Below are positions 35,349-47,086 of a stretch of 64,000 nt of DNA, piece after piece (the first letter of the stretch is position 1; the number at the start of each line of letters is the position of its first letter). The DNA comes from Nocardia bovistercoris (GTDB taxonomy: Bacteria; Actinomycetota; Actinomycetes; Mycobacteriales; Mycobacteriaceae). The notes beneath the pieces are model-generated. The model saw only the letters and a program-made list of their open reading frames with translations, was not told the DNA's origin and ran no database searches. The translations under genes were made by a program, and so were the position numbers. The stretch spans positions 124,001 to 188,000 of the forward strand of contig NZ_JADMLG010000015.1 of assembly GCF_015674855.1 (NCBI RefSeq). The letters run 5' to 3'.

Positions 35349-36758
35349 TCATGTCGGCTCCGCCGCCCGCACGAGCTCGCTCAACGAGTGGCCGAGCGCG
35401 GCGGGTGTGCGGGCGACCAGCGCGGTGAGTATCGACGCGGCCCGCTCGGCGAAATCGGCGGTGCAGACATCGTTTCGGTAGTCGACCTCGAGCCGGACCG
35501 AGTCGTCGGGCCGGATTTCGAAGGTGAGGGTCAGCGGGTAGTTGGCGAGGCCGTGGGACACCGATTCGCAGGTCACGAGGGAACCGTGCGGCGTCGGGAC
35601 GTTCCGCAGCGGCGCGTTGCGCACCGAGGCCATGATCTCGGCCACCGGGAACCGCCCGCCCGCCCTCCGTATCGCGGTGAGGATCGCGCCGTAGTCGACC
35701 GTGGCGAACTCCATCGAGTCGTAGACCACCGAAACCGCTCGGCGCATGGCCTCCCGCACGCTCGCGTTCGGATCGAAGGCGAAGCGCATCGGCACGATAT
35801 TGCCGCTGTAGCCGACCCGGTCGGGCCGGGCGCCGGGACGGCGGTTGTCGGTGGGGACCAGCAGCACGTGGTCGGCGGCCCCGGTGATCGCGTACACGCC
35901 GAGTGCGCACAGGCCGACGAGTACGGCGTTCACCGTGGCTCCGAGTTCGCGGGAGACCGAATCGAGGGCGGTGACGTGGTCGGGTTCCAGCGTTCGGGTG
36001 AGCCGGGTCCCTTCGCCGTCCTCCATCGGGGACAGCCAGCTCTGGGCGGGGTCGATCGTCGGCAGCGAATCGGTCAGCGGGAACCGCACGTCCTCGGCCG
36101 CCCAGGTGCGCCGGGCGTGCCGCAGCGCGCGCTCGAGTGCGGCGGGGTCGTGATCGGTGGTCGGTGCGGTGTCGGGAAGGTCGGGCCAGGCGCCCGACAG
36201 CAGGGCGCCGAGCAGCAGCGGCCAAGAGGTGTCGTCCACCGCGAGGTGGTGCACGACCAGGATCATGGTGGCGCCCCTCGGCCTGCCGTGCACACGGGCG
36301 CGCACCGGTGGTTCGTGCGTGAGCCGGAACGGTGTGCAGGCGAGAGTCTGTGCGGCGGTGTGGATGTCGGTTAGTGGCGGAATGCCGTGCACGCCCCATT
36401 CCCATAGGGCTCCCGACTCGATCCACCGGCCGTGCGGACGGTGCGGTGTGCGATGCGGCACGCCGTCGGTGTCGAGTGCGACGATCGATCCGAGCACATC
36501 GGCTTCGCGGATGAGGAGTTCGAAGGCCGCCACCACCGACTCGGCGGTGTAGCCGTCGCCGAACTCCAGGACAAGGGCGATATTGTGCGAAACCGATTCC
36601 GGGTCGAGCTGGTAGATCCGCCACATCCGGTTCTCGGCGACGCCGAAGCCTCCGGGTCGGGTGGGCGCCGCGACGGTTTCCGCGGACGCGTGGTCGCCGC
36701 CGATGGCGGCGAGCCGTCGCCGCATCAGTTCCAGGCGCGGTTCGGTCAACTTGTTCAC
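35349..36758 (-). CDS. stand-alone NRPS condensation-domain protein
   Basis: A 469-residue protein that is one condensation domain. The catalytic motif HHLAVDD is seen in [19 protein letters not shown], with [23 protein letters not shown] later, corresponding to the C-domain latch and floor region. It has no carrier or adenylation domain. The GTG start overlaps the Ntn-hydrolase stop by four bases and AGGAG precedes it. Since the NRPS lacks a thioesterase, this protein may release the carrier-bound aryl-oxazoline by condensing it with the free amine of the hydroxamate unit; this is a proposal. Confidence 0.78.
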   Translation of the reverse strand: MNKLTEPRLELMRRRLAAIGGDHASAETVAAPTRPGGFGVAENRMWRIYQLDPESVSHNIALVLEFGDGYTAESVVAAFELLIREADVLGSIVALDTDGVPHRTPHRPHGRWIESGALWEWGVHGIPPLTDIHTAAQTLACTPFRLTHEPPVRARVHGRPRGATMILVVHHLAVDDTSWPLLLGALLSGAWPDLPDTAPTTDHDPAALERALRHARRTWAAEDVRFPLTDSLPTIDPAQSWLSPMEDGEGTRLTRTLEPDHVTALDSVSRELGATVNAVLVGLCALGVYAITGAADHVLLVPTDNRRPGARPDRVGYSGNIVPMRFAFDPNASVREAMRRAVSVVYDSMEFATVDYGAILTAIRRAGGRFPVAEIMASVRNAPLRNVPTPHGSLVTCESVSHGLANYPLTLTFEIRPDDSVRLEVDYRNDVCTADFAERAASILTALVARTPAALGHSLSELVRAAEPT

Positions 36759-39100
36759 GGTTCTCCTGCCGAGGAGCCGTTCGCGGACCCCCGCGATGTG
36801 GAAGGCACTGTCTCCCCGATGGACTCGGAGTCGCGGTACAGGGTGTCGTGCCGCGTCGCGGTTTCCCGCACCCGGCTCACGTCGCCGACCACGCCGATCA
36901 GCCGTCCGCGCGCCCACAGCGGCGCCTGATCCTGGAAGTGCGGTGAGCATGGGTCGCCGCTGACGCCGAGCGGCACGATCCAGCGGCTGGCGTCGCGGTC
37001 GGCCAGATCCCACACGTACCGCGCCGCCGACCCGACCGCGCACGCGTGGGAGAACCCGACCGCGCTGCCGTTGGCGAGGACGCATTCGGCATCCCCGCCC
37101 AGCGGCCACGGATTCGGCCGCACCAGCGCGGATAATTCGGGGTGCCGAGGTGTCGCGCCCGCCAGGTCCATTCCGTGGATGGGCGCGAGGACATGCACGC
37201 TGCCCCAATTCGGTACGGCGTCGACGGATGCGGTCGCGGTCGCGACGGATTCGAGTGTCGCGCGGAGTATCTGTTCGATATCGACGCCGAGCGCGGGGCA
37301 CCGATCGAGAACCGATTCGAGCGCGGCCGCGATTCGGGTGCCCGCGACGAACCAGGGATCGAACACCCGTGGGAACGCGTGCGGCGCACCCAGTCCGGCG
37401 AGCGCGTCGTGACCGGCGATGCTCGCCACCAGTTTCGAGCGGACTTCGGCGAACAGGTACGCGTCGGTGCTGTCGACCGCCATAGCGCGATCCCACGCCA
37501 GTAGACGGTCGCGTAGTGCTCGCGCGGCCGGGGAGAGTGCGTCCATACCTGGCAGTCGACGCAGGATCGCGTCCGCCTGATCCAGGACGACATCACCGTG
37601 GATGTTCTCGCAGTCATCCACCGACACGGCCGCGTCGGTGTCGAGCAATGTGCCGATACGCTCCGCCCGGAAAGCTGCGGCGCATTCGGTGGTCACCGGC
37701 TGGAGTGGTTCCGTATCGCGGATGCGTTGATTGGCGATCACCGCGTACCCGGCGACTTCGGCGTAGAAATCTCTGTCCGACACCGAGTCAGTCGCGTAGC
37801 CCCGCCATTGGTAGCGCCGGTCCCAACCGGGCACGGGCAGCCAGTAGTTCTCCGACGCACGCACCGGTGCGCGACCGACCACATGCCTGGTCACCTTCCC
37901 GTCGATATCGGCGATGACGATTCGGTTGACCGGCTCGACCCAACCCCCCAGCGCTTGCTCGACATCGGCTACGGTCCGGGCGAACAGCACATCGAGGACA
38001 GCGTCGAAGTTCACGTCGGGATCGCACAGCATCGGGCTGCGCAGACTCAGCGCGAACGCGTCGTCGGGGCCGCCGAACACGATCGGTCCGTTGTCGGTGG
38101 CGATGGTTTCGATGTCGACGGGATCACCGTCGCGCACCAGAATTCGTTCGCGCGTGCTCGACGCGACGAGTGGACCGTCCGCGGATTCGGAGATCACGCC
38201 GCGCTCGGTCCGGGTCAGCTTCTCCACGTAGAGATCCTGGTAATCGGCCATGGCATTGGTGATCCCCCACGCCACCGAACCGGCGTGCGCGAAATGCGGA
38301 AGTCCGGGAACCCCGGCGAAAGCGAAGCCGACGATGTCGAATTCCGGTGCCGCGAGGTGGAATTGCTGATAGATGCCGGGCAGTTCGAGGAATCGGTGCG
38401 GATCGCCCGCGACGATCGGGGCGCCGGTCGCGGTCCGCGCGCCCGCTATCGCCCACGCATTGCTGCCCGAAAGGGCCTCACCCACCGGCGTAGTCCGCGA
38501 ATCCCCCACCGGCACAGCACCTGCCGTGCACGCGAGCAGTTCGGCGAGGAAAGCGTCGTCCGGACGCGGCGGAACGGTCGTGTCGGTGTCGTCGACTCCT
38601 TCACAGTCGAACAAGGTCAGCGCGGCGCCGCCGACTGCACGGCAGGCGTGCAGGCGCCACAGTTTCGTGGTGAAGCGGCCGAACAGGATGTGGTGCACGA
38701 GGAAGACCGAGATCGGCGTCCACGGCTGCCACGGCACGGGCCGGTGGTCGAATTCGGTGAGTTCGACGGCCTGCACGGTGTCGAGGGTGCTGTTGATGCC
38801 GTCGACGTAGGCTGCGAGCAGTCGCCGGGTGCGCGTCGAGGACGCCGCGTGGATGCGCCGCGCCGCTGAGTCGATGCGGGCGCGGCGGGCGAACTCGTCC
38901 CAGCCGACGGCGGTCGCCCCGAACACCTGCGCCGTGCGGCCTTCCGCGCGCAGCCGCAGGAATTCGATCTGCCAGCCGCGATCGACCCCGCAGGCGTGGC
39001 CTTGACCGAACAGCGCGTCCTCGGCCGAGCCCGCGAGAATGTGCGGGATGCCATGCTCGTCCCGCAGGATCTCCACTTTTCCGGAATTCGTCGAGCTCAT
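36755..39100 (-). CDS. penicillin-acylase-type Ntn hydrolase
   Basis: A 781-residue Ntn-hydrolase precursor. The N-terminal part ([42 protein letters not shown]) and the nucleophile motif [16 protein letters not shown] place the processing site before Ser213, giving a small alpha and a large beta chain. The family removes acyl chains from amides, as PvdQ does in pyoverdine maturation. There is no signal peptide, unlike PvdQ and many family members, so it should act in the cytoplasm. ATGA overlap with the NIS-synthetase gene ties it to the operon. It might remove a temporary acyl group or act as an editing or condensing enzyme. Confidence 0.85.
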   Translation of the reverse strand: MSSTNSGKVEILRDEHGIPHILAGSAEDALFGQGHACGVDRGWQIEFLRLRAEGRTAQVFGATAVGWDEFARRARIDSAARRIHAASSTRTRRLLAAYVDGINSTLDTVQAVELTEFDHRPVPWQPWTPISVFLVHHILFGRFTTKLWRLHACRAVGGAALTLFDCEGVDDTDTTVPPRPDDAFLAELLACTAGAVPVGDSRTTPVGEALSGSNAWAIAGARTATGAPIVAGDPHRFLELPGIYQQFHLAAPEFDIVGFAFAGVPGLPHFAHAGSVAWGITNAMADYQDLYVEKLTRTERGVISESADGPLVASSTRERILVRDGDPVDIETIATDNGPIVFGGPDDAFALSLRSPMLCDPDVNFDAVLDVLFARTVADVEQALGGWVEPVNRIVIADIDGKVTRHVVGRAPVRASENYWLPVPGWDRRYQWRGYATDSVSDRDFYAEVAGYAVIANQRIRDTEPLQPVTTECAAAFRAERIGTLLDTDAAVSVDDCENIHGDVVLDQADAILRRLPGMDALSPAARALRDRLLAWDRAMAVDSTDAYLFAEVRSKLVASIAGHDALAGLGAPHAFPRVFDPWFVAGTRIAAALESVLDRCPALGVDIEQILRATLESVATATASVDAVPNWGSVHVLAPIHGMDLAGATPRHPELSALVRPNPWPLGGDAECVLANGSAVGFSHACAVGSAARYVWDLADRDASRWIVPLGVSGDPCSPHFQDQAPLWARGRLIGVVGDVSRVRETATRHDTLYRDSESIGETVPSTSRGSANGSSAGEP

Positions 39101-40887
39101 GAGGCGGCCGCCGTCACGGTGGGCCGCGTGTCCTCGACCGGGCGGAATTCCGCGATCGGGTTAACCAGCGCGTGGTCGGCGTCGAGAAGCGTCGAATACG
39201 ACTCGCCGAGTTCGACCATGCGCCGATTGTTCGACAATTGCAGCTGATTCATGTGGATGGCCTTGAAGGTCGGCGCGAACAGATCCCAGCGGCGGAACCG
39301 GTCCGCGAGTTCCGGATGTGCCCGCTGGAAATCGATGACGCTGCCCGCGACGACCGCCCAGAACGACCGGTCGTCCAACAGGCCGCCCGCATGCAGGATC
39401 GCGGCGAGATGGCGGAGAAAATCGTCGAACACATCCGAGAGCACACCGAGGTTCCTGATGTCGTCGCCCGCCCGCGACACGACCCGGCGACATGCTTCGG
39501 GCAGTCCGTCGGCCTCGCCGAATATCGACACCTCCTCGCCGATGTCCTTGAGCATCGCCCGCACCGGGACCCCGGCGTCGAGGACGAGGATCAGGTTCTC
39601 GCCGTGCGGTGAGAATTTCAGTTCGTACCGGTAGAGCAGGTAGATGATCGGATGCAGGTAGCAGCGCAGATACCGCTCGAGCCAGTCGCGGGGCGCGAGC
39701 GCGGAACGGTCGATCAACGCGCCGACCAGCGGTACGCCGTGATGGTCGATATGCAGCAGTGCGGCCATGGTGGCGAGCTGTTCGTGCTGGTGAACGCGCG
39801 GGATCGGGCTTTCGCGCCACAGGGCCGAGAGCAGTTTGCGGTACTCCGATCCCGGCGAGGTGATCGCGGTGATATTCGTGGCGCGATATCCGATCGCCGC
39901 GACCTCGAACAGCATCGTGAAACCGAGCGAACGCAGATATTCGTCGCAGGCCACCGTCCGGCGCACCCAGTCGTTGATGGCCGGAGTGGTCCGCATGTAG
40001 TCCGCCGACATGCCCCTGGTGAATCCCATATTGACAATGGACAGAGCCAGTTTCACGTAGTGTCCGCGCGGACGGCTCGTATTGAACACGGTCCGGATGG
40101 ACTGCTGGGCCTGATACAGGTCCTCGCTCTGCCCGACCTCCACGATCTCGCGGTCGGCGATGTCAGTGGCGTGCACGCGGCGAATCTTGTTGTCCCACTG
40201 CCACGGATGCACCGGCATGTAGTAGTAGGCGGCGGGGTCAAGCCCCTGCTCGGTGAGTATCCGGTCGAAGCGCGCGAGGTTTCGCGCACCGATTTCGTCG
40301 CGCACGAGGTTCTCGTAGTCGACTCCGGATACCGACGCGAAATCGGTGTTCGCACGCCACACCGCGACCCAGGTCAGCGGAAATCGCGCACCCGATTCCG
40401 GGGCGTAGCACTCGATATCGCGCGCGCCGAATCCGAGGCGCCCCGCGTTCGCGACCAGACACGGATGCCCCTCGGTCATCGTCGCCTCGATCGTCTGGAA
40501 GTCGCCGCGCGCCAGTTCGTGTGACGGAATGCGCCGTGAATCCGGCCGTTGGGCGCCGATCGCGAGGGTGTTGGTGAATTCCTCGAGGTATTCGGGCATG
40601 GCGTCACGGGTGATGCCGAGCGCTTCGCCGATATCGATGACGAGTTCGACGGCGTCGATCGGCAGCGGTTGGTCGTCGCGAATCCTGCGCAGCGACGATT
40701 CGTCGATACTCCAGCTGTCCAGCGACAGGATCTCCGCGCGGAACCGGTACTCGGTGTGCCCGTCACCGGAACGCACCGAATACTCACCGGGCGCGACCTC
40801 GACGGGGCGCAGGAAGCGTTCGTGGCTGAACTCGGCGAGGATCTTCTTCGCGATCCGCACCTGATAGGTCTGCCGGTAGGTGTTCAT
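39097..40887 (-). CDS. IucA/IucC-family NIS siderophore synthetase (DesD-like)
   Basis: A 596-residue NRPS-independent siderophore synthetase. Diagnostic stretches are [19 protein letters not shown] (nucleotide and acyl binding), [67 protein letters not shown] and the C-terminal FERIN-like [25 protein letters not shown]. It resembles DesD-type (class C) synthetases that join succinyl-hydroxycadaverine units. ATP-dependent amide formation between a carboxylate and an amine or hydroxylamine is expected. It is coupled to the NRPS gene by an ATGA overlap, which is an unusual partner. Confidence 0.9.
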   Translation of the reverse strand: MNTYRQTYQVRIAKKILAEFSHERFLRPVEVAPGEYSVRSGDGHTEYRFRAEILSLDSWSIDESSLRRIRDDQPLPIDAVELVIDIGEALGITRDAMPEYLEEFTNTLAIGAQRPDSRRIPSHELARGDFQTIEATMTEGHPCLVANAGRLGFGARDIECYAPESGARFPLTWVAVWRANTDFASVSGVDYENLVRDEIGARNLARFDRILTEQGLDPAAYYYMPVHPWQWDNKIRRVHATDIADREIVEVGQSEDLYQAQQSIRTVFNTSRPRGHYVKLALSIVNMGFTRGMSADYMRTTPAINDWVRRTVACDEYLRSLGFTMLFEVAAIGYRATNITAITSPGSEYRKLLSALWRESPIPRVHQHEQLATMAALLHIDHHGVPLVGALIDRSALAPRDWLERYLRCYLHPIIYLLYRYELKFSPHGENLILVLDAGVPVRAMLKDIGEEVSIFGEADGLPEACRRVVSRAGDDIRNLGVLSDVFDDFLRHLAAILHAGGLLDDRSFWAVVAGSVIDFQRAHPELADRFRRWDLFAPTFKAIHMNQLQLSNNRRMVELGESYSTLLDADHALVNPIAEFRPVEDTRPTVTAAAS

Positions 40888-43800
40888 CGCGCGCCCCCTT
40901 CGGCGCGCGCCGACACGTCGGCTGTGGTCAAGCCGCCGTCGGTCACCCGGAGGAAATCCGCACGCGTGCAATAGCTCAGCCGCGCGATCTTGTCCGCGAC
41001 GGGATGATCACCTTCCACCACGAACCCGACCGCCGCATTCAGCCGCTGAACCTCGAGATTGCGCACGTCCGGTTCCACCACGACCCGCTGCGCACCGACC
41101 TCGAGGAACGCGGTCCGCATGATGTGCAGCATCACCGCGGCCGTGAACCCGGACAGCTCGCGTTCGCTGCTGGCCACAAGCAGATGCATGCCGATATCGC
41201 CCGACCGGTGCGAATACCCGGTGCCCGGCGCCGCCAAATCGCCGATGGTCGGATCGTAGAGCTCGAACAGGAACTCGGGACTGCCCTCGTAGTAGCCGAT
41301 GCGCAGCCCGAAATGCGCCGCGCCGCCGGTATTCGCGCTGTGCCGGATCAATTCCTCCGCGTCCGCGCGCGAGCAGTCCAGCATCCCCCAGTACTCGGCC
41401 TTCGGGTGGGTGAGCCAGCGGTGCACGGTCTCCGCGTCCCGCACGAGGTCGACCGGGCGGGACTCGAAGTGGTAGCCGGTGGCGAGATTCGCGATGGCAC
41501 GGTCGATTTCATCGTCGGCGAGCGCGGTCACCTCGTGGAAGATCCGCGCCGCCCACGACACCCGCTCCCCCGCCAACTCCACGAGGCGCTCGGCCAGCCC
41601 CGCGGGCGTGCGACGCAGGAATACATCGGACACGGTCAAGCCGGGGACATCGAGCCAGCGACGCAGGTGGGCGGTGAATGCGGTCGCCGACACGGAATCG
41701 CCGCCGAGCGCGAGAAAATCGTCGGTGACCCCGATCGGGCCGGTGTTCAGAACCTCCGCCAGGACGGTCACCACCGCCGCTTCGAGCGGGTCGCGCGGCG
41801 CGACCGTAGCCGGACGCGACTCGACCTCGGTGAGTGCACGGATCTTCGCGCGATCGTATTTGCCGTTGGCGGTCAACGGCATCGCCTCGACCACCGTGAT
41901 CGACCGCGGAATCATATGCGGCGGAAGCGTTCCGGTCAGCGATTCCCGGAGGCGGTCACCGGAGGCGGTCGCGATGACGGCGGCGCGCAGCTCGCGGCCG
42001 TCCGACCAGGCCAGTGCCGCGCCGACTTCGTCCAGGCCGAGCAGCGCCGCCTCCACCTCGCCGAGTTCGACACGGTAGCCGCGGATCTTGACCAGATGGT
42101 CGGCGCGGCCGAGGAAGTCGAGCACCCCGCCCGGCAGGTACCGGACCGTGTCGCCGGTGCGGTACCAGCGCACACCGTCCGCCTGAACGAACCGGTCGGC
42201 GGTGCGTTCCGGATCGGCCCGATATCCGCGCGCGACACCGGCTCCGCCGATCCAGAGCTCACCGGGAACGAGGTCGGGCCGATCACGCCCGAGACCGTCG
42301 ACCACCCGGCAGCGCACCCCGCGCAACGGGGCGCCGTACGGGACGAACGCCGCGTCCGGGGCCACCTCGTCGGCCTGGCAGATCGTGGAATGGATCGCGG
42401 TCTCCGTGGTGCCGCCGAGACCGGCGACCCGGCACGCGGGCAACTGCGCGGCGACTCGACGCGGAAGCGACACCTCGACCTTGTCACCGCCGAGCAGGAT
42501 CACTCGAAGCGTGGCGGGCAACGCATCGGTGTCGAGAAGCATGCCGAGCACCGACGGCACGCAGTTGAGGACCGTCACCGCGTGTTCACGCATCGAGCGG
42601 GACCAGGCACGGGCCTTGTCGTGCTCGTCGTCGCCCGGCACGACGACCGCGCCGCCGACGGCCAGTGGAGCGAACACGTCGAACACCGACAAGTCGAACT
42701 CCGGCGAGGAGATCTGCACCGCGCGGTCGCCGGGACCGAGGTCGAACCGCTGGACGAGGTCGGTGAGTGTGGCGACAGCAGCGCCGTGCGTGACCTCGAC
42801 ACCCTTCGGGACACCGGTCGAGCCGGAGGTGAACAGGATGTAGGCGAGCGAATCCGGTGACACCGGAACGGAATCGACGGGCGTGGCCGTGACCGCTACC
42901 GCGATGTCGAGCACCTGACTGGGCGAATTCGCCCATACCTCAGTGTGATCGGTGAGAACGGCCGACGGTTGCGCCAACTCCACGATGCGGGCGCGGCGGG
43001 CCTGCGGCTGAGTGGGCGTGATCGGAACATAGGCGGCCCCCGCGGCGAGCACACCGAGCGCGGCCACGATCTGCTCACCCCCCTTCGGCAGATCGAGCAC
43101 CACGACATCACCGGGACACACGCCCACAGTCCTCAGTGCGCCCGCGATCCGGAGAGCCTGCGCGGCCACTTCGGCATGCGTGCGGACACACTCACCGTCG
43201 ACAACGGCGACGCCGGGTCTTCGCGGAGCCTCGGCGAAGAAGTGGCCGTGCAGTGTCCCGTCGAAGTATTCGGTGTCGGGCAGCGGATGCTCGAGCGCGA
43301 TCCGCTGTGCCCGAACGTTTTCCGGAACCGGGTCCGGAGCGGGCTCTCCCCACTCGCCCTCGATCAGCAGTCCGAGCAGCCGCAGGTAGTAGTCGAACAT
43401 CGCTCGCGCGGTATCGATGTCGAGATCGGAGGACCGGACGTCCCAGTTGAGCAACAGCCCACCGGCGACCTCGGTGACCTGGGCGTCGAGCAGCACCTGC
43501 GGGCCCTGCGACACGATCCAGGACGGCTCGCCCAACACCTCGGTCACCGCGGGCGAGAACAGTTCGCCGAGCCCGAGCGCACTGGTGAACACCACCGGCG
43601 AGATCACCGGCTCGCCGCGTTCCCGGCTGAGTTCGCGCAGCACGTCGAGACCGCCGAAGCTGCCGTGCGCGGCCGCCTCGTGCATCGCGGCGCGCATGTC
43701 CGCGGCACGCTCGGCCAAGGTGCGCGGCTCGGTGAGATCGACGGCGACGACGAGTGAGGACGTGAAATCCCCGACCACCGATTCCGCGTCCGCGTGGGTG

Positions 43801-44876
43801 GAATCGCGGTCGAACAGCGGCACCGTCAAAAGGAAACGCGGATCGCGGGCATACGCGCCGACGGCCTCGGCGAAGACGGCCGCGACGGCGGCGGCCGGGG
43901 TGACGCCGTTGGTGCGCGCGTGCGCCTCGAGACGGCCACGTTCGGCGGCGTCGATCGCGTGGTGCAGGCGCACGGTGGCCGGCTCTCCCGCCACACGTGT
44001 CGAGGTCGGCAGTTCCGGCGGTCCGGGTAGACGCGGTATCCGCTCCCGCCACCACGCGATATCCGCCGCGCGGGCGGGGCGTGCCGCGCGGGCCGCGGAC
44101 AGTTCGGGGAAGGTGACCGTCAGCGCGGGCAGCGTCTCACCCCGGCACAGGCGGGCCAGGTCGTCCACCAGCACCCGGTAGCTCATAGCGTCGGCGGCGA
44201 CCATGTCCACATCCAGGTGCACCCGGCCGCTCCCGTCGGGCAGAAGGGTCAGTTCCGCGCGCAGCACCGCGCCGTCCTCGATCGGCATGCGGCGATGAGT
44301 GCCTTCGCGCCGCCGCCGTTCCAACAGCGCGGCGATCTCGTCGGGAGGTTCGCGGCGCGCGTCGTCGACCACGCATGCGCCGGGATGCGCGGTCCCGATA
44401 CGTTGGGTGCCGTCGGGCATGACCCGAACGCGCAGCATCGGATGCCGGTTCAGCAATTCGACCACGGCGGCCCGGAAACGCTCGGGTTCGATTCGCCGCC
44501 CGTCGAATTCGATGTAGAGATGCGCGGCGACACCACCGAGGGCGTGACTGTGCGAGCGCCCGATCCAGTAGGCGTGCTGCATCGGCGCGAGCGGAAACGC
44601 GGCATCGAGGTCGACACCTTGCGCCGCGGTATCACTTTCGGTCGTGTCGATGAGGAGCGCTTCCCACGCCCGCACGGTCGGAGTCACCGCCAGTCGCGCG
44701 AAATCGATGTCGTAGCCGCGCTTTCGCCAGCGCCCGGACAATCGCATCATGCGCAACGAGTCCAGTCCCTGGGCGATGAGATCACCCTCGGGGTCGAGAT
44801 CCTCCGGCGCCGTTCCCATGACCGAAGCCACGTCCGCCCGGATGTCGATATCGGTCTCGGGACGTGTGATCACCAT
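40884..44876 (-). CDS. MbtB-like NRPS fused to siderophore N-acyltransferase
   Basis: A 1330-residue NRPS. Order: N-terminal aryl-carrier-like domain (about 10-75; GLDSLRMM, Ser40), heterocyclization domain (about 85-510; [14 protein letters not shown] and the DxxxxD motif DMVAAD), adenylation domain (about 540-1030; [26 protein letters not shown]), a second carrier ([11 protein letters not shown]), then a GNAT acyltransferase (about 1135-1315; [32 protein letters not shown]). The carrier-Cy part closely follows mycobactin MbtB, which builds hydroxyphenyl-oxazoline from salicylate and Ser/Thr. The C-terminal domain matches DesC, IucB and MbtK hydroxylamine acyltransferases and replaces the thioesterase of MbtB. 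The A domain resembles MbtB more than Cys-specific domains, so Ser or Thr is expected. No aryl-AMP ligase gene is in the window. Confidence 0.9.
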   Translation of the reverse strand: MVITRPETDIDIRADVASVMGTAPEDLDPEGDLIAQGLDSLRMMRLSGRWRKRGYDIDFARLAVTPTVRAWEALLIDTTESDTAAQGVDLDAAFPLAPMQHAYWIGRSHSHALGGVAAHLYIEFDGRRIEPERFRAAVVELLNRHPMLRVRVMPDGTQRIGTAHPGACVVDDARREPPDEIAALLERRRREGTHRRMPIEDGAVLRAELTLLPDGSGRVHLDVDMVAADAMSYRVLVDDLARLCRGETLPALTVTFPELSAARAARPARAADIAWWRERIPRLPGPPELPTSTRVAGEPATVRLHHAIDAAERGRLEAHARTNGVTPAAAVAAVFAEAVGAYARDPRFLLTVPLFDRDSTHADAESVVGDFTSSLVVAVDLTEPRTLAERAADMRAAMHEAAAHGSFGGLDVLRELSRERGEPVISPVVFTSALGLGELFSPAVTEVLGEPSWIVSQGPQVLLDAQVTEVAGGLLLNWDVRSSDLDIDTARAMFDYYLRLLGLLIEGEWGEPAPDPVPENVRAQRIALEHPLPDTEYFDGTLHGHFFAEAPRRPGVAVVDGECVRTHAEVAAQALRIAGALRTVGVCPGDVVVLDLPKGGEQIVAALGVLAAGAAYVPITPTQPQARRARIVELAQPSAVLTDHTEVWANSPSQVLDIAVAVTATPVDSVPVSPDSLAYILFTSGSTGVPKGVEVTHGAAVATLTDLVQRFDLGPGDRAVQISSPEFDLSVFDVFAPLAVGGAVVVPGDDEHDKARAWSRSMREHAVTVLNCVPSVLGMLLDTDALPATLRVILLGGDKVEVSLPRRVAAQLPACRVAGLGGTTETAIHSTICQADEVAPDAAFVPYGAPLRGVRCRVVDGLGRDRPDLVPGELWIGGAGVARGYRADPERTADRFVQADGVRWYRTGDTVRYLPGGVLDFLGRADHLVKIRGYRVELGEVEAALLGLDEVGAALAWSDGRELRAAVIATASGDRLRESLTGTLPPHMIPRSITVVEAMPLTANGKYDRAKIRALTEVESRPATVAPRDPLEAAVVTVLAEVLNTGPIGVTDDFLALGGDSVSATAFTAHLRRWLDVPGLTVSDVFLRRTPAGLAERLVELAGERVSWAARIFHEVTALADDEIDRAIANLATGYHFESRPVDLVRDAETVHRWLTHPKAEYWGMLDCSRADAEELIRHSANTGGAAHFGLRIGYYEGSPEFLFELYDPTIGDLAAPGTGYSHRSGDIGMHLLVASSERELSGFTAAVMLHIMRTAFLEVGAQRVVVEPDVRNLEVQRLNAAVGFVVEGDHPVADKIARLSYCTRADFLRVTDGGLTTADVSARAEGGAR

Positions 44877-44944
44877 GAAAATGCCTCTCGCAGATCATAA
44901 ATTGGCACAGAAGAGCCGCAAGCCACTCGCGTATCGCGGATCGA

Positions 44945-45727
44945 TCAGTCGCTGCTCACGTCGGCGCGCGACAACCGCGTGACGCCGATGACGAACACCG
45001 CCGAACAGAGCGCCGCGAAATAGAGGAACGACCCGTTCTGCCCGCCGAAGACGCTGTCGAATGTGGCCATCTGACCGACACCCAGTTCACCGTTCTTGAA
45101 CGGTGACAGTTCCTGCAGCGTCTCCCCCACGTCACCGGGGATGAAGCCGACGAAGACTTCGAGACCGAACTTCCAGAGCAGCACGATCATGACCACCAGC
45201 CCCGGCTTCGGCACCAGCGCCGCCAACCCGAGCCCCAACGCACAGACCAACACCGTGAAAAGCGGTATGCCGCACCATAATCTGATCCCATCGGCGGACA
45301 GGATGTCGACGCGTCCCCAGATCTCCGGAAATATCCGAGGGAAACCCCAGAGGATGGCGAACGTGGTCACCGCCGCCGCGGCGGCGCCGATCCCGCCGAA
45401 CACGATCAGTTTGGCGACCGGTAGCAGTGGGCGGCGCGGCTGAATCCGGTAGACGATCTGAAGCGTGTCGTCCTTGAACTCCGAACACAGCGACGAGACC
45501 GCACCCGACATGAGGATGAATGTCGAGAAGATCAGTATCCAGTAGGCGGCGTTGTCGGTGTCCATACCGCCACCGCCGTCGAGCCTGTTCGATTCCACCG
45601 CCGCGGCGATTCCGTAGTTCAGCGCGGCGGGAATCAGAATCGCCGATGGAATGACCAGGTACCACAGTGGATTACGCCACGACAGTTTCGCCATCTCACT
45701 GCGCACCGAACGCACCAAGTGATTCAC
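44945..45727 (-). CDS. ABC-2 type permease
   Basis: A 260-residue membrane protein with about six hydrophobic helices (LVIPSAILIPAALNYGIAAAV, YWILIFSTFILMSGAVSSLCSEF, AAAAAVTTFAILWGF and others), typical of ABC-2 export permeases. The GTG start overlaps the ATPase stop by four bases with GGAGG upstream. With the ATPase it probably exports the siderophore made by the downstream enzymes, though export of another envelope molecule cannot be excluded. Confidence 0.8.
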   Translation of the reverse strand: MNHLVRSVRSEMAKLSWRNPLWYLVIPSAILIPAALNYGIAAAVESNRLDGGGGMDTDNAAYWILIFSTFILMSGAVSSLCSEFKDDTLQIVYRIQPRRPLLPVAKLIVFGGIGAAAAAVTTFAILWGFPRIFPEIWGRVDILSADGIRLWCGIPLFTVLVCALGLGLAALVPKPGLVVMIVLLWKFGLEVFVGFIPGDVGETLQELSPFKNGELGVGQMATFDSVFGGQNGSFLYFAALCSAVFVIGVTRLSRADVSSD

Positions 45728-46461
45728 CGGGCGCCTCCGGTCGCGGCGTATTCGACACTGTTCCTGGTGATCTCGAGGTAGGCCGATTCCAATTTGCGAG
45801 GTCCCGCCCCCTTGGCGACCGTCAACTCCTTGCTGGTGTCCGACAGCACTCGCCCACGGCCCATCACCACGATCCAGGTTCCGGTGATCTCCACCTCGGT
45901 CAGGTCGTGCGAGGCCACAAGCAGGCACTTCCCTTCCCCGGCGAGTTCGACGAACAGTTCGCGCAACCACAGCGTCCCCTCGACGTCCAGCCCGTTCGCG
46001 GGTTCGTCGAGGACGATCGTGTGCGGGTCGCCGAGCAGGGCCGAGGCGATGCCGAGCCGCTGCAACATCCCGTAGGAGAAGCGTCCGACCGGGCGTTTCG
46101 CGACCGTGGCCAGCCCGACGCGCTCGAGCACCGGGCCGATCGCGCGGTCGGCGACACCGCCCAACCTCGCCTGCCACCGCAGATGTTGTTCGGCGGTGTG
46201 GCGCGGACTCCGGGAGAACGCGCCGAGGCTGAACCCGATCTCCCGGATGGTGTCGCCGAACTCGCGCAAGGTAGAGCCGTCGACCGTGACCCGCCCGGAA
46301 TCCGCACGCGTCAGGCCCGCGATCATGCGCAGAACCGTGGTCTTTCCCGCGCCGTTGGGCCCGAGAAGGTAGGTGATCGCGCCGTTCTCGGCGGTGAAAC
46401 CCACATCTCGCACGGCGATCCGGTCACCGAAGCTCTTGGTGACACCGCTGACGCTGATCAT
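45724..46461 (-). CDS. ABC transporter ATPase
   Basis: A 245-residue ATPase of the ABC-2/drug-export class: Walker A LGPNGAGKTTVLR, signature FSYGMLQRLGIA (one residue off LSGGQ, as is common in this class), Walker B IVLDEPANGLD and the switch SHDLTE. It pairs with the permease that follows. It lies 25 bases after the secreted-protein gene and shares the iron-box promoter region upstream. Confidence 0.88.
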   Translation of the reverse strand: MISVSGVTKSFGDRIAVRDVGFTAENGAITYLLGPNGAGKTTVLRMIAGLTRADSGRVTVDGSTLREFGDTIREIGFSLGAFSRSPRHTAEQHLRWQARLGGVADRAIGPVLERVGLATVAKRPVGRFSYGMLQRLGIASALLGDPHTIVLDEPANGLDVEGTLWLRELFVELAGEGKCLLVASHDLTEVEITGTWIVVMGRGRVLSDTSKELTVAKGAGPRKLESAYLEITRNSVEYAATGGAR

Positions 46462-46486
46462 GCTCGAAGCCCCGTCGCGACCCCGC

Positions 46487-46969
46487 CTAGTAACCGAAGT
46501 CCGGATTACCCGAGCACTGCAGTTCCTGGCATATCCGCTTCCAGTCGAACTTCCACAGGCCCGCATCCCGCAGGAAGTGGTAATTCGTTGTCTGCGCGGG
46601 GATTCCGGCCATCACACCGTGCACGGTCACCGACAAGGAGTCCCCCGAGATACGAACCGGCCCCACCGCGCGCCCCTGCAGCGAGAAGAAGTCCATGGTC
46701 TTGCTGAACTGCATGACCTTCTCCAGTTCCGCGCGGGCGCTCGGACCGTTGTAACTCACCTCGACCTTCGGCCCGATCCCGATATTCGGGTTCCAGAACG
46801 CCGCGAACTGCCGCTCCAACTGGTCCAGGCTCGGCTCGGCCGCACTGACGTACAGATCTCCGACCTTGGCGTCGCGCAGCGACACATCGGCCGAGGCGGG
46901 CGCGACCGCCCCCATGCCGAACAGGGCGACGGCCACACAGGCGAGGACGAATTTGCTGGCTCTAACCAT
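46487..46969 (-). CDS. secreted protein, Mtb12-like fold
   Basis: A 160-residue exported protein with a signal peptide ending VAPASADVS. The mature part has the alpha/beta order of the mycobacterial low-molecular-weight antigen Mtb12 family: SLDQLERQFAAFWNPNIGIG, then a Ser/Asn-rich turn, LQGRAVGPVRISGDSLSVTVHGVMAG and a final YHFLRDAGLWKFDWKRICQEL strand-helix. The C-terminal CQELQC pair could form a disulfide. It is the first gene behind the iron box, so it is probably made under iron limitation; a role in binding or handling the siderophore outside the cell is possible but unproven. Confidence 0.65.
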   Translation of the reverse strand: MVRASKFVLACVAVALFGMGAVAPASADVSLRDAKVGDLYVSAAEPSLDQLERQFAAFWNPNIGIGPKVEVSYNGPSARAELEKVMQFSKTMDFFSLQGRAVGPVRISGDSLSVTVHGVMAGIPAQTTNYHFLRDAGLWKFDWKRICQELQCSGNPDFGY

Positions 46970-47086
46970 GACACCTTCTCAGAACAGGCCTCGGGGAACT
47001 TCCGATAGCGACCGAACTACGGAGTTGCTCCGCAACAACCACCGGCCGTGCGGGTTTCGCGCGTTCGGCGCAACCGGACAAAGCGA

